Assembly: GCA_963816155.1 (NCBI GenBank)
Contig: CAWFJE010000006.1
Location: 14,050 to 78,049 of the forward strand
From: JAXGXJ01 sp963816155
GTDB taxonomy: Bacteria; Actinomycetota; Thermoleophilia; RBG-16-64-13
Length of the DNA stretch: 64,000 bases
Reading direction: 5' to 3'
The notes beneath the pieces were generated by a model, which saw nothing but the letters and a program-made list of their open reading frames with translations, ran no database searches and was not told the DNA's origin. The stretch's first letter is position 1. Every line of letters begins with the position of its first letter. The position numbers and the translations under genes were made by a program. Positions 15,580 to 23,669 of this stretch are shown here, one piece after another.

Positions 15580-17316
15580 GTGTACTCCAAGACCCTCAAG
15601 CCCGAGATCATGAGAACCATGCTCCCCGAGGATTTCCCGGCCGACAGGCTGAGCCCGCCCGCGTACGGGGTGACGGTGCTGCGGGATGTGATGATCCCCA
15701 TGCGCGACGGCACCCTCATCGCCGCGAACATCTGGAAACCCGATGCGCCCGGCAAGTACCCCGCCATCCACGCCGCGGATTCCTACCAGAAGGACCTCGA
15801 TCACCTACCCTCCCTCCCGGTCTTCCACATGCGGGAGACCAACGACATCGACTACTTCGTATCCCGAGGGTACGTGTTCGTCCACACCGACTCCCGGGGA
15901 ACGGGCCACTCCCCCACCGGGCAGTGGGACCTCTTCGGCCAAGAGATGCAGAACGACCTCTACGACATGACCGAATGGATCGCCGTCCAGGATTGGTGCG
16001 ATGGGAACGTGGGGATGCTGGGCGAATCCCTGCTCGCCTTCAGCCAGTGGTTCTGCGCCGTTCAACAGCCGCCCAGCCTGAAGTGCATCCTGCCCTGGGA
16101 CGCGGGAGCCGACATGTATCGCGACCTCTCCTACCACGGCGGCCTCATGTCCGTGGGCTTCCCCACCGCCTGGCACATGTGGGAGATACGAGGCCACTAC
16201 CATCTGGGCATCCCCGACCGCTTCGGCACCCCGGCTCCCAACCCGGAGATGGGTGAGTGGGACCTGGTCTGGAACGTCATCAAACACCCCACCTGCGACG
16301 ACTTCTGGAAGCTGCGCAGCCCCGACTTCAAGAAGATCCAATGCCCGGTGTTCGTCATCGGGGCCCTCCACAAGGTGGGGCTGCACCTGCGCGGCGTGGT
16401 GCGCGGCTACGAGCAAGTGCAGACGCCCAAGAAGATGATGCTCATCCACGGCATCATGGACGGCGACGAGATGGCCATCTACAACTCGCCGGAGATGCGG
16501 CTCCTCATGCTGCGCTGGTACGACCACTGGCTCAAGGGCAACGACACCGGCTTCATGGACGAACCGCCGGTCAGGACGTTCGTGCGCGGCGCCGACGAGT
16601 ACCGACTCGTCGACGACTGGCCCCTCCCCCAGACCGAGTACCGCAAGCTGTACTTGAGCGAGGCCCCCAGCGGAGCCGTGGAATCGCTGAACGACGGGAG
16701 TCTCTCCTGGGAATCTCCAGTCGAGGCTGAGAGTTCCTTCACCTACGCCTACCCCGACCAGGACTGGACCCATTTCTCAGGCGGAGGGACGGCCGTCGTC
16801 GACGAGGGCGTGATCTACGGCCAGCGCCGCATCCCCACCTTCACCAGCCCTCCCCTGGCGGAAGACCTCCAGGTCACGGGGAACATCGTGTTGGTGCTCT
16901 ACGCCTCCACCGACCAGATCAACACCGACTTCTGCGTGCGCTTGGTGGATCAAGCGCCGGATTCTGAGCAGGTGCCGGGTATGCCTCTCAGGGGGTTCAT
17001 CCTCACGCGCGGCTGGCTCAAGGCCTCGCATGCCTGCACGAAGAGCGAAGACCTATCCAAGCCCGATCGTCCCTACTACCTCCACGACGAACCGCAGATG
17101 CTGGAGCCGGACAAGATCTACAAGTATGAGATCGAGATCTGGCCTACCAGCAACGTGTTCAAGAAGGGGCACCGCATTCGCATAGACGTGGCCTGCGGCG
17201 ACTCGCCGCCGCTGGACTTCGGTGGCCACTACTACGGCATCAAGGTGGGCACCGACACCTACTACCACGATGCGCAGCGGCCCTCACATGTGATCCTGCC
17301 GGTGGTACCTTCGTAA
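15580..17316 (+). CDS. CocE/NonD (S15-like) alpha/beta hydrolase, serine form
   Basis: A 578-residue paralog of the gene before it, with the same hydrolase core plus C-terminal jelly-roll domain. Its nucleophile elbow is G-E-S150-L-L, so Ser is kept where the neighbour has Cys. GTG 15580 is preferred because AAGGAGG stands 7 nt upstream. Frames opening at 15460 or 15484 would add a Ser/Arg-rich leader and cover the promoter and operator described there. Expected to cleave an ester or amide in the cytoplasm. The shared promoter/operator layout suggests both hydrolases respond to the same TetR-LarA signal. Confidence 0.9.
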   Translation: MYSKTLKPEIMRTMLPEDFPADRLSPPAYGVTVLRDVMIPMRDGTLIAANIWKPDAPGKYPAIHAADSYQKDLDHLPSLPVFHMRETNDIDYFVSRGYVFVHTDSRGTGHSPTGQWDLFGQEMQNDLYDMTEWIAVQDWCDGNVGMLGESLLAFSQWFCAVQQPPSLKCILPWDAGADMYRDLSYHGGLMSVGFPTAWHMWEIRGHYHLGIPDRFGTPAPNPEMGEWDLVWNVIKHPTCDDFWKLRSPDFKKIQCPVFVIGALHKVGLHLRGVVRGYEQVQTPKKMMLIHGIMDGDEMAIYNSPEMRLLMLRWYDHWLKGNDTGFMDEPPVRTFVRGADEYRLVDDWPLPQTEYRKLYLSEAPSGAVESLNDGSLSWESPVEAESSFTYAYPDQDWTHFSGGGTAVVDEGVIYGQRRIPTFTSPPLAEDLQVTGNIVLVLYASTDQINTDFCVRLVDQAPDSEQVPGMPLRGFILTRGWLKASHACTKSEDLSKPDRPYYLHDEPQMLEPDKIYKYEIEIWPTSNVFKKGHRIRIDVACGDSPPLDFGGHYYGIKVGTDTYYHDAQRPSHVILPVVPS

Positions 17317-17323
17317 CACTGTC

Positions 17324-17352
17324 GGGGCCGAGCGGCTGCGCCGCTCGGCCCC
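17324..17352. terminator. Hairpin after the second hydrolase gene
   Basis: A 13-bp perfect GC-rich stem (17324-17336 with 17340-17352) with a TGC loop lies 8 nt after the stop codon and before the isochorismatase-like gene. There is no U-tract, so it could be a terminator, an attenuator or an mRNA 3'-end stabiliser. Confidence 0.6.
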
Positions 17353-17409
17353 CCACTCCCCGGCCGGCGCAGCCGCCGGACCGCGTAACACGCAAAAGGA
17401 GGCATGGTG

Positions 17410-18111
17410 ATGACAAACCCGCGCCCAGTCACTCTGCAGAGCAGGCCGCACCCCATCGAGATCGACATCGCACGGACGGCGGTGGTCTGTGTCGATATGC
17501 AGAACGCCTTCATCCGTCAGGGCGGCATGTTCGATCTGGCCGGATGGCCTACGCAGAGCGGTAGAGACAAGATCGAGCCGTGTCGCAAGGTGATCGAGGC
17601 CGCCCGGGCGGCCGAGGCCAAGGTCGTCTTCGTGAAGATGGCCTTCAAGCCGGGGCTCACCAACGCGGGAGGGCCCGACTCACCCAACTATCACAAAGAG
17701 GTCGGCATGCTCCTGATGCGGGAGCATCCGGAGTTCACCGAACAGTCCGTGGTGGAGGGAACATGGGGCGCGGAGATCATCGACGAGTTGGCTCCGCTAC
17801 CCGGCGAGCCTGTGGTCCACAAACAGCGCTACAGCGGCTTTGTGGGCACCGATCTCGACCTGGTGCTGAAGACTCTCGACGTCAAGTACTGCATGTTCAT
17901 CGGTGGGGCGACGAACGTCTGTGTGGCCAGCACTCTCATGGACGCGTTCTCCCACGACTACTGGCCCATACTCATACCCGACGCGACATACTCGCAGTGC
18001 CCGCCGGTGACCGTGGAGGCGACCATCTGGAACGTGGAGAACCTCTTTGGTTGGGTAGCGGAGGTCGAGGATGTGCTGGCGGCTTTTGGGGCTGCGCCGC
18101 AGCCCTCCTGA
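17410..18111 (+). CDS. Isochorismatase-family cysteine hydrolase
   Basis: This 233-residue cytoplasmic hydrolase has the catalytic triad of the family: D29 (CVDMQNAF), K138 (HKQRYSGF) and C171 (GGATNVCVAST), with the usual cis-peptide glycine pair before it. Members hydrolyse amides such as nicotinamide, N-carbamoyl compounds, biuret or ureidoacrylate, or isochorismate. ATG 17410 is chosen because AAAAGGAGG is 7 nt away; ATG 17404 would overlap the ribosome site. Third gene of the plus-strand hydrolase group; the context suggests a second amide-cleaving step. Confidence 0.92.
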   Translation: MTNPRPVTLQSRPHPIEIDIARTAVVCVDMQNAFIRQGGMFDLAGWPTQSGRDKIEPCRKVIEAARAAEAKVVFVKMAFKPGLTNAGGPDSPNYHKEVGMLLMREHPEFTEQSVVEGTWGAEIIDELAPLPGEPVVHKQRYSGFVGTDLDLVLKTLDVKYCMFIGGATNVCVASTLMDAFSHDYWPILIPDATYSQCPPVTVEATIWNVENLFGWVAEVEDVLAAFGAAPQPS

Positions 18112-18122
18112 GCCACCCGCTG

Positions 18123-18143
18123 GGCCGCCCGACATCGGCGGCC
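18123..18143. terminator. Short hairpin between convergent genes
   Basis: A 7-bp GC stem (18123-18129 with 18137-18143) in the 79-nt gap between the isochorismatase-like gene and the convergent TIGR00300 gene. Confidence 0.35.
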
Positions 18144-18190
18144 GAGGACCCGCGATGCCCCGGACCGGGCAGTCTGGAGAACTGCGCCCG

Positions 18191-19438
18191 CTAGAGCGCT
18201 GCCCCGCGCTCGGGGCCGGGTGCCGTTCCGAGTTCCAACAGCAGCTCGTCCAGAAACAACCCCACGTCGGTGACGATACCGATGGTCTGTGAACTGCCGC
18301 GATCGGACAGTTTGGTGGCCACGGCCGGATTGATGTCCACAGAGACCGTGTGCACGGACGCCGGCAGTAGATTGCCGGTGGCGATGGAGTGGAGCATGGT
18401 GCACAACATCAGGCACAGCCCAGCGCCGCGCACATGCTCGCGCATGGCCTGCTGGGCCGTCATGGAGTCGGTGATGACGTCGGGAAGGGGCCCGTCGTCC
18501 CGGATCGAGCCGGCGAGCACGTACGGAACGTCGCGGCACACCAACTCGTAGAAGAGTCCCGAGGTGAGCACCCCCTGAGCCACTGCCTCGCGAATGCCGC
18601 CACAGCCACGTATCCGGTTGATGGCGCGCAGGTGATGTTCGTGACCACCTTCCATCGACTCCCCCTTGCTGAGGTCGATGCCCAGGGAGGTGTTGAAGAA
18701 GGCCGCTTCGATATCGTGTACGGCGACGGCGTTGCCCCCAAAGACCACATCGATCCAACCTCCGGCCACCAGGCGGGTGAAGGAAGGCGCGGCGCCCGTG
18801 TGGACCACGGCGGGCCCGAGCACGGCGACGGTCTTCTTGCCCTCCGCGCGCGTCTCGCGCATGAGGCGCGCGACACGGGCCACCACGATGCGTTTGGGCT
18901 TTTCGGACGACACCGCCGACCCCATGAAACCGAATGCTCCTCCGGCCCGCTCTCTACCCAAAGGGATCACTCTGATGCCACGGCCGCCCACCACCACGCT
19001 CTGGCCCGCTCTGACCTGGATCAGAGGCACGGTACGGGCCGTCCCCGTTTCGGGATCGATGAGGATGCCGCAGTCCATCTCCGGCCACTCGACCGGGATC
19101 CAGAGGCCTTCCAACCTAACGAACGTCTCCAGGTTGGTGGTCGAGTAGAAATCATCGGGGAAGACTCCGTCGGCGGGGGCGGGCTCGGTTGCGGCGTCCT
19201 CCTGCTGCAGGATCTCCGCCCCGTGTCGCTGAAGGCTGTGCAGGATCTTCTCCAGATCCGCTTGGCCGGTCGCGGTGACTCGGAGAACGGCGTCCGAGGG
19301 GTCGTCTTTGTGCTGCCCTACGCGGAATTGAAGTATCTGATACTCCCCACCGCGCTCCAAAATCTCGTCGAGCACCCGCGGGAGAAGCAGGGAGTCGATG
19401 ATGTGCCCCTCCAGGCGAATATCCTCATACGCGGTCAT
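18191..19438 (-). CDS. TIGR00300 / LOR-SDH-domain protein, candidate archaeal-type ornithine cyclodeaminase
   Basis: This 415-residue protein has an N-terminal LOR/SDH-type domain (about 1-85, EDIRLEGHIIDSLLLPRVLDEI) and a C-terminal dinucleotide-binding region (VAVLGPAVVHTGAAPSF..LVAGGWIDVVFGGNAVAVHDIE) with DINPAVATKLSDRGSSQ near the end. Characterised relatives are the archaeal alternative ornithine cyclodeaminase (ornithine to proline and ammonia) and the C-terminal half of cyanobacterial arginine-guanidine-removing enzymes, here without the arginine dihydrolase domain. The substrate is inferred from the family only. ATG 19438 faces the divergent nitroreductase. Confidence 0.83.
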   Translation of the reverse strand: MTAYEDIRLEGHIIDSLLLPRVLDEILERGGEYQILQFRVGQHKDDPSDAVLRVTATGQADLEKILHSLQRHGAEILQQEDAATEPAPADGVFPDDFYSTTNLETFVRLEGLWIPVEWPEMDCGILIDPETGTARTVPLIQVRAGQSVVVGGRGIRVIPLGRERAGGAFGFMGSAVSSEKPKRIVVARVARLMRETRAEGKKTVAVLGPAVVHTGAAPSFTRLVAGGWIDVVFGGNAVAVHDIEAAFFNTSLGIDLSKGESMEGGHEHHLRAINRIRGCGGIREAVAQGVLTSGLFYELVCRDVPYVLAGSIRDDGPLPDVITDSMTAQQAMREHVRGAGLCLMLCTMLHSIATGNLLPASVHTVSVDINPAVATKLSDRGSSQTIGIVTDVGLFLDELLLELGTAPGPERGAAL

Positions 19439-19584
19439 GCTTCAATAGTACAACGTTGGGCCCATCTCTCGGCGCCGACAACACGACGCGGCGGGCGCAC
19501 GACATGGGAACTCGGGGCGGTTCCTTCGCCCGCCTCCCGCAAAGGGGTATGGTGAAGGAGATACGGCCAAGAGAAAGGACGGTC

Positions 19585-20145
19585 ATGAACATTTCGGAAG
19601 CGATCGCCACGAGAAAGAGCGTGCGCGCCTACACCGCCGATCCGGTGAACTCGGACGCGGTCGAGCAGATTATCGAAGCCGGGCGCTGGGCCCCCAATCA
19701 CGGGGACTTCCACCTGTCCGTCATCCGCGATCCCGGTCTGAAACAGCGTATCAACGACAAGACCCTCGCCGGCATGAAGGCGTCGGGCATACCATTCCTG
19801 GAGGAGAGGGCCGCACTCCCCGGCTACCAACCGCTCTACGAGGCCCCGGTGGCAATTCTTCTGTCTGCACCCGCCGACAGCCCCGCCGCCGCCCTCAACT
19901 GCGCGCTCGTGGCAGAGAACATGCTCCTTCAGGCCACAGCCCTGGGGCTCGGTTCCTGCTTCTTCATGTCGGCGGCCATGGTGCTGAAGGGAGAGACCAA
20001 CACCGCTCTCGCCCGGGAAGCGGGTATCCCCGAAGGCTACGTGTTCCACTGTGGGGTGCTGTGCGGGCACGCGGCGGCGGAGAACAAGTTCAGCCTCCCC
20101 GCCGAGGAGCGGGCTCCGCGAGGCACCGTGACCTACCTCGACTGA
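19585..20145 (+). CDS. Nitroreductase-family flavoprotein
   Basis: This 186-residue protein has the FMN-binding pattern of the family: ATRKSVRAY near the N-terminus for the phosphate, EAGRWAPNHGDFHL, and the C-terminal GLGSCFFMSAAM segment with an Arg/Lys-containing tail. It probably uses NAD(P)H to reduce nitro groups, quinones or enoates. ATG 19585 follows GAAAGGAC. Monocistronic; a hairpin follows directly. Confidence 0.92.
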   Translation: MNISEAIATRKSVRAYTADPVNSDAVEQIIEAGRWAPNHGDFHLSVIRDPGLKQRINDKTLAGMKASGIPFLEERAALPGYQPLYEAPVAILLSAPADSPAAALNCALVAENMLLQATALGLGSCFFMSAAMVLKGETNTALAREAGIPEGYVFHCGVLCGHAAAENKFSLPAEERAPRGTVTYLD

Positions 20146-20154
20146 GCACTCCCC

Positions 20155-20180
20155 GGGGCCGGCGCCGCGGCGCCGGCCCC
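20155..20180. terminator. Fully palindromic GC hairpin after nitroreductase
   Basis: A 12-bp stem (20155-20166 with 20169-20180) around a GC dinucleotide between convergent genes; no U-tract. Confidence 0.6.
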
Positions 20181-20227
20181 ACATCAAACGTAGTGTGAAC
20201 AAGGGGCCCCACTGCGGGGCCCTCGGC

Positions 20228-20656
20228 TCAGCCCTCCACTACCGCGACGGCGTCGATCTCCACCAGACAGCGGGGGTCGGTGGCCAGCCGCTGCACCTGC
20301 ACAGTGGTGCTGGTGGGTTTGAAGGCGCCCATGTACTCGTTCCAGACCTTGTTGAGATCATCCTGCAGGTCCAGGTTCGTCAGATAGCGCTTGCAGTGCA
20401 CCACGTTCTGTAGGCTCCCGCCCGCGGCCTCCACGGATTTCTTGAGGTTCTCCATGGTCATGCGCGCCTGCGTCGCCATGTCGGGTGGGATGTCGTCGAA
20501 TTCAGCCGGGATGTGGGGATGGCTGTGGTACACCGGAGCTGCCGTCACGCCCGCGAAGAACAGCAGGCTCCCCCCGGTCACCTTGATGGCCGGCGCGTAA
20601 GGCATCATCACATCCGGTCTGTCCGGCCACTCGATGTGCTCGATGCTGAAACTCAT
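20228..20656 (-). CDS. RidA-like protein (YjgF/YER057c/UK114 family), catalytic Arg absent
   Basis: A 142-residue single-domain Rid protein: strand LLFFAGVTAA, helix MTMENLKKSVEAAGG, and the C-terminal CLVEIDAVAVV strand are typical. The Arg that binds the substrate carboxylate in imine deaminases (A-R-T/C context) is replaced by Ser116 (PTSTTVQV), so classical 2-aminoacrylate deaminase activity is unlikely. This fits the poorly known Rid4-7 groups. AGAAAGGTG precedes ATG 20656. A second copy-like gene lies just upstream on the same strand. Confidence 0.9.
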   Translation of the reverse strand: MSFSIEHIEWPDRPDVMMPYAPAIKVTGGSLLFFAGVTAAPVYHSHPHIPAEFDDIPPDMATQARMTMENLKKSVEAAGGSLQNVVHCKRYLTNLDLQDDLNKVWNEYMGAFKPTSTTVQVQRLATDPRCLVEIDAVAVVEG

Positions 20657-20754
20657 TGGCTACACCTTTCTCTAGTCGATAGCGATACCGTCCGGCGGGA
20701 GCGCCACCGCACGCGTTCGGTTCAGCCGCGGCGCCGCGGCGCTCCGCCTGTGGT

Positions 20755-21198
20755 TCAGTCTCGAGAGATGACCCCCACAACGTCGATCTCCACCAGAAAC
20801 TCAGGCTTGGCCAGACCGACCTCCATGAACGTACTGGCCGGGGGATCCTCCACCAAGCGCGGAGCGTACTTCTGGTAGTACTCCAACTCGGTCTTGCGCA
20901 TCTTCGGGTAGTCCGTGACGTCCTTGAGCAGGATCATCGTCTTGATGACGTTGTCCATGCGACTGCCCGCCTCCTCCATCACGCGCCGCACCTTATCGAG
21001 AGCCACGATCATCTGCTCCTCGAAGACGTCAGTGTCGACCGTGACCGTATCGTCGTTCTGGCCCTGGCAACCAGACACGAAGATGAGGTTGCCGGCCACG
21101 ACCGCGTTGGCGAACTTCGGCGACTCAGCCGGTACGTTCGGATACGACAGCTTCTTCCCACCCCAGTAGGCGGGGTAGAACTTGACGGTCTCGCCCAT
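20755..21198 (-). CDS. RidA-like protein, second paralog, catalytic Arg absent
   Basis: A 147-residue Rid protein with GNLIFVSGCQGQ, the helix QMIVALDKVRRVMEEAGS and the closing strand FLVEIDVVGV. As in its neighbour, the catalytic Arg position is Ser (PPASTFMEV, Ser122). The two are only distantly alike, so they may form a hetero-trimeric pair rather than a recent duplication. ATG 21198 is preferred because AAGGAGG is 7 nt upstream. It is the first gene of the two-gene unit. Confidence 0.9.
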   Translation of the reverse strand: MGETVKFYPAYWGGKKLSYPNVPAESPKFANAVVAGNLIFVSGCQGQNDDTVTVDTDVFEEQMIVALDKVRRVMEEAGSRMDNVIKTMILLKDVTDYPKMRKTELEYYQKYAPRLVEDPPASTFMEVGLAKPEFLVEIDVVGVISRD

Positions 21199-21339
21199 GC
21201 GTAGCCTCCTTGACATCTGCGTACAGGAACCTCACTAGAGTACCTTCTGAAGCCGGTGGGAGGAGGACCGAATGGGCTTGACGGTGAGACGACGAGGCAG
21301 TAGCGTCGGATAGTCGCCCCTCTCGCAAAGGACCGGGCC

Positions 21340-22212
21340 ATGACACGCCTTCCAAAGACCAGTGTCCCGCGCAGTCCAGTGGAGATCGCTTCCGATGTCT
21401 ACTTTCTGGAAGCGGGCAGAGGTGTCATGCGCTCCAACGTGTACTTCGTGCGGGCAGGCTCTTCGTGGGTACTCATCGACGCGGCGTCCGCGGGTTGCGC
21501 ATCCGCCATCCGAGGCGCGGCGGCCTCCATATTCGGCGCCTACTCGGCAGCGTCAGCGATTCTCCTCACCCATTGTCACCCAGACCACGAGGGCTCAGCC
21601 AGCGAACTCGCGAGCGGTTGGCGGTGCCCAGTCTACGCGCATCCGGAGGAGATCCCGATCGCCAACAGCGAGGTGACCGCCATCCTTGAGTATGCGAACC
21701 CTTTGGATCGCTGGCTCATACTGCCGACTCTCCGCCTTCTGGGGCGAACGCGGATGGAGGCCGTGATCGAGCGCTCCAGCCTCAAGGATGTTATCCGTCC
21801 GCTCGACCCGCAGAGCCCCATGCCTGGTCTGCCCGACTGGGAACTGGTACCTGCCCCGGGACACACCCCCGGACATGTCGCCTTCTTCCGCCCCCGCGAC
21901 AGGGTCCTGATCACCGGAGACGCCCTGATGACGCGGGATCTGAACTCGCTCCGCGGCTTGCTCTCTGCACGGCCGCAGGTCTCTGGACCGCCTTGGTACA
22001 CCACGTGGGACTGGACGCTGGCGAAGCGTTCCGCCGTCACACTCGCTGGTCTTCGCCCGCTGGTGGTGGCCGGCGGGCATGGCCTGCCTATGAGCGGCGC
22101 CGAAGCCGCACGCAGTGCGCGAGCGCTCGTCGCGCGTTTCTTTGACACAGAAGACCGGGCGCGTCTAGACTCCGATGGTCCGAGACCGTTCACTCCGACA
22201 CGGAGGTTGTGA
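21340..22212 (+). CDS. MBL-fold metallo-hydrolase
   Basis: This 290-residue metallo-beta-lactamase-fold hydrolase has the metal motif H78-C-H80-P-D82-H83, the later His in APGHTPGH, the bridging Asp in LITGDALM and the C-terminal GGHGLPM His. Similar proteins are glyoxalase II-like thioesterases or lactonases. ATG 21340 follows AAGGACCGGGCC. The stop codon overlaps the ATG of the DUF169 gene by one base, indicating coupled translation. Confidence 0.9.
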   Translation: MTRLPKTSVPRSPVEIASDVYFLEAGRGVMRSNVYFVRAGSSWVLIDAASAGCASAIRGAAASIFGAYSAASAILLTHCHPDHEGSASELASGWRCPVYAHPEEIPIANSEVTAILEYANPLDRWLILPTLRLLGRTRMEAVIERSSLKDVIRPLDPQSPMPGLPDWELVPAPGHTPGHVAFFRPRDRVLITGDALMTRDLNSLRGLLSARPQVSGPPWYTTWDWTLAKRSAVTLAGLRPLVVAGGHGLPMSGAEAARSARALVARFFDTEDRARLDSDGPRPFTPTRRL

Positions 22213-22967
22213 TGAGACCCCTGAGCACGGACTTGGCCGTCCTCAAACAGTTCGAGTTCGTGCACGCCCCCGTGGGCGTGAAGTTCTTGTTCAACCGGCC
22301 CGAAGGGATGGAGCAACTCGACAAGACTCTTCCCTTCTGCCAAATGGTGCGCGAGGCGCAGGAGCGAGGCACCCCCTTCTACTTCGGCAAGGAGAACGAG
22401 GACTGCTTCGGCACGATGGCCCTGGGCATGGACGACGTGCCTGCCTTCGCCGAGGCGGGGATACTGGGCGAGCGGTACGAGGTCTTCCAGGAGCCCCGGG
22501 CGAACCAGAGGATCTATCAGCACATCATGAAGTTCGAGAGGGGCACCGTTAACTACGTGGCCTACGCCGTCCTGGACGCCCTCGATTTCGAGCCTGACCT
22601 CATGATCCTCATGACCGACGCTTCCCAGGCCGAGATCATCATGCGCGCCCTGAGCTACACCACCGGAGAACTGTGGGAATCGAAGAAGACTCCCGTCCTG
22701 GGGTGCTCGTGGATCTATGCCTATCCCTTCCTCACCGGCAAGGTGAACTACATGGTCACCGGGATGAGCTTCGGCTCCAAGGCCAAGGAGGTCTTCCCGG
22801 AGGGCTGGATACTCATCTCCATCCCCTGGGACAAGCTGACCGTCATCCTGGAGAGCCTCAGGGAGATGAAATGGGTGCTTCCTTCGTATGCCGAGGGCCG
22901 GGAGGCCTTCTGTCAGCGCGAGGCCCGCTTGATCGAAGAGGCCTTTCGTAGCTCCCAAGACCTCTGA
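22212..22967 (+). CDS. DUF169 family protein
   Basis: This 251-residue protein opens with a short helix and PVGVKFLF, followed by CQMVREAQERGTPFYFGKENEDCFG, a Cys pattern seen throughout DUF169, and a C-terminal ISIPWDKLTVILESL segment. Members are found in anaerobes and may bind a cofactor or metal through the conserved Cys; no function is established. GGAGG precedes the start and the gene is coupled to the MBL hydrolase. Confidence 0.85.
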   Translation: MRPLSTDLAVLKQFEFVHAPVGVKFLFNRPEGMEQLDKTLPFCQMVREAQERGTPFYFGKENEDCFGTMALGMDDVPAFAEAGILGERYEVFQEPRANQRIYQHIMKFERGTVNYVAYAVLDALDFEPDLMILMTDASQAEIIMRALSYTTGELWESKKTPVLGCSWIYAYPFLTGKVNYMVTGMSFGSKAKEVFPEGWILISIPWDKLTVILESLREMKWVLPSYAEGREAFCQREARLIEEAFRSSQDL

Positions 22968-23082
22968 CGTTTGGAGAACAGGGCATGCCGGTGATAGTTT
23001 GGCTTTGCGAGGCTGCTGTTACGTAGCCTCATGGCGCCTGCAGGGACGCCGGATATGTTGTCAGCGAGAAATGGAGGCAAGC

Positions 23083-23631
23083 ATGGAAGAAGTCGGACGT
23101 TCGTGGGGATGGGTGCTGTTCTTTGGGCTTCTGACGCTCGTCATAGGCATCCTGGTGATGGTGTGGCCGCAGGAGACCCTCAGACTGCTCACCGTCCTCT
23201 TCGGACTCGAGCTCTTCGTCGTAGGGATCTACTCGATCATCAGATCCTTCTCGCATGGTGAGCAACACCGCGTATGGTCGGTGTTGATGGGTATCTTCGC
23301 CCTCGTCGTGGGCATCATTGTCATCCGCAACGTCGCCGAGACGGTGGTTCTGCTCACGGTTGTCCTGGGCATCTACTGGCTAATCCACGGCATTATCCAG
23401 TTCGTCATGTCCGTGGCCGACAATACCTACCCTCAACGCGGATTCACCATCTTCATGGCCATCCTCTCTGTGATCGCCGGTATCGTCCTCCTGGCCTGGC
23501 CCATCGAGTCGGTGACTGTTCTGGCCTGGTTCATGGGTATCTGGCTCGCCATCCTTGGTGTCCTGGGTATCGTCCTTGCCTTCATGGTCAGGAGCGCGGA
23601 TAAGGAAGAAGCCAAGCTCCGGGCTGCCTGA
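23083..23631 (+). CDS. HdeD/DUF308 family membrane protein
   Basis: A 182-residue protein with six hydrophobic helices in three repeated pairs, typical of HdeD (W..LLGLLTLVIGILVMVWPQETL pattern, each pair ending in a WP or RN turn). E. coli HdeD is linked to acid resistance; the function here is unproven. ATG 23083 is selected for GGAGG at 6 nt. It is first in a run of three plus-strand membrane genes (to 25645). Confidence 0.9.
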   Translation: MEEVGRSWGWVLFFGLLTLVIGILVMVWPQETLRLLTVLFGLELFVVGIYSIIRSFSHGEQHRVWSVLMGIFALVVGIIVIRNVAETVVLLTVVLGIYWLIHGIIQFVMSVADNTYPQRGFTIFMAILSVIAGIVLLAWPIESVTVLAWFMGIWLAILGVLGIVLAFMVRSADKEEAKLRAA

Positions 23632-23669
23632 TCACGATTTGAGCTGTCCCTAAACCGAAGGGGGTCGCC

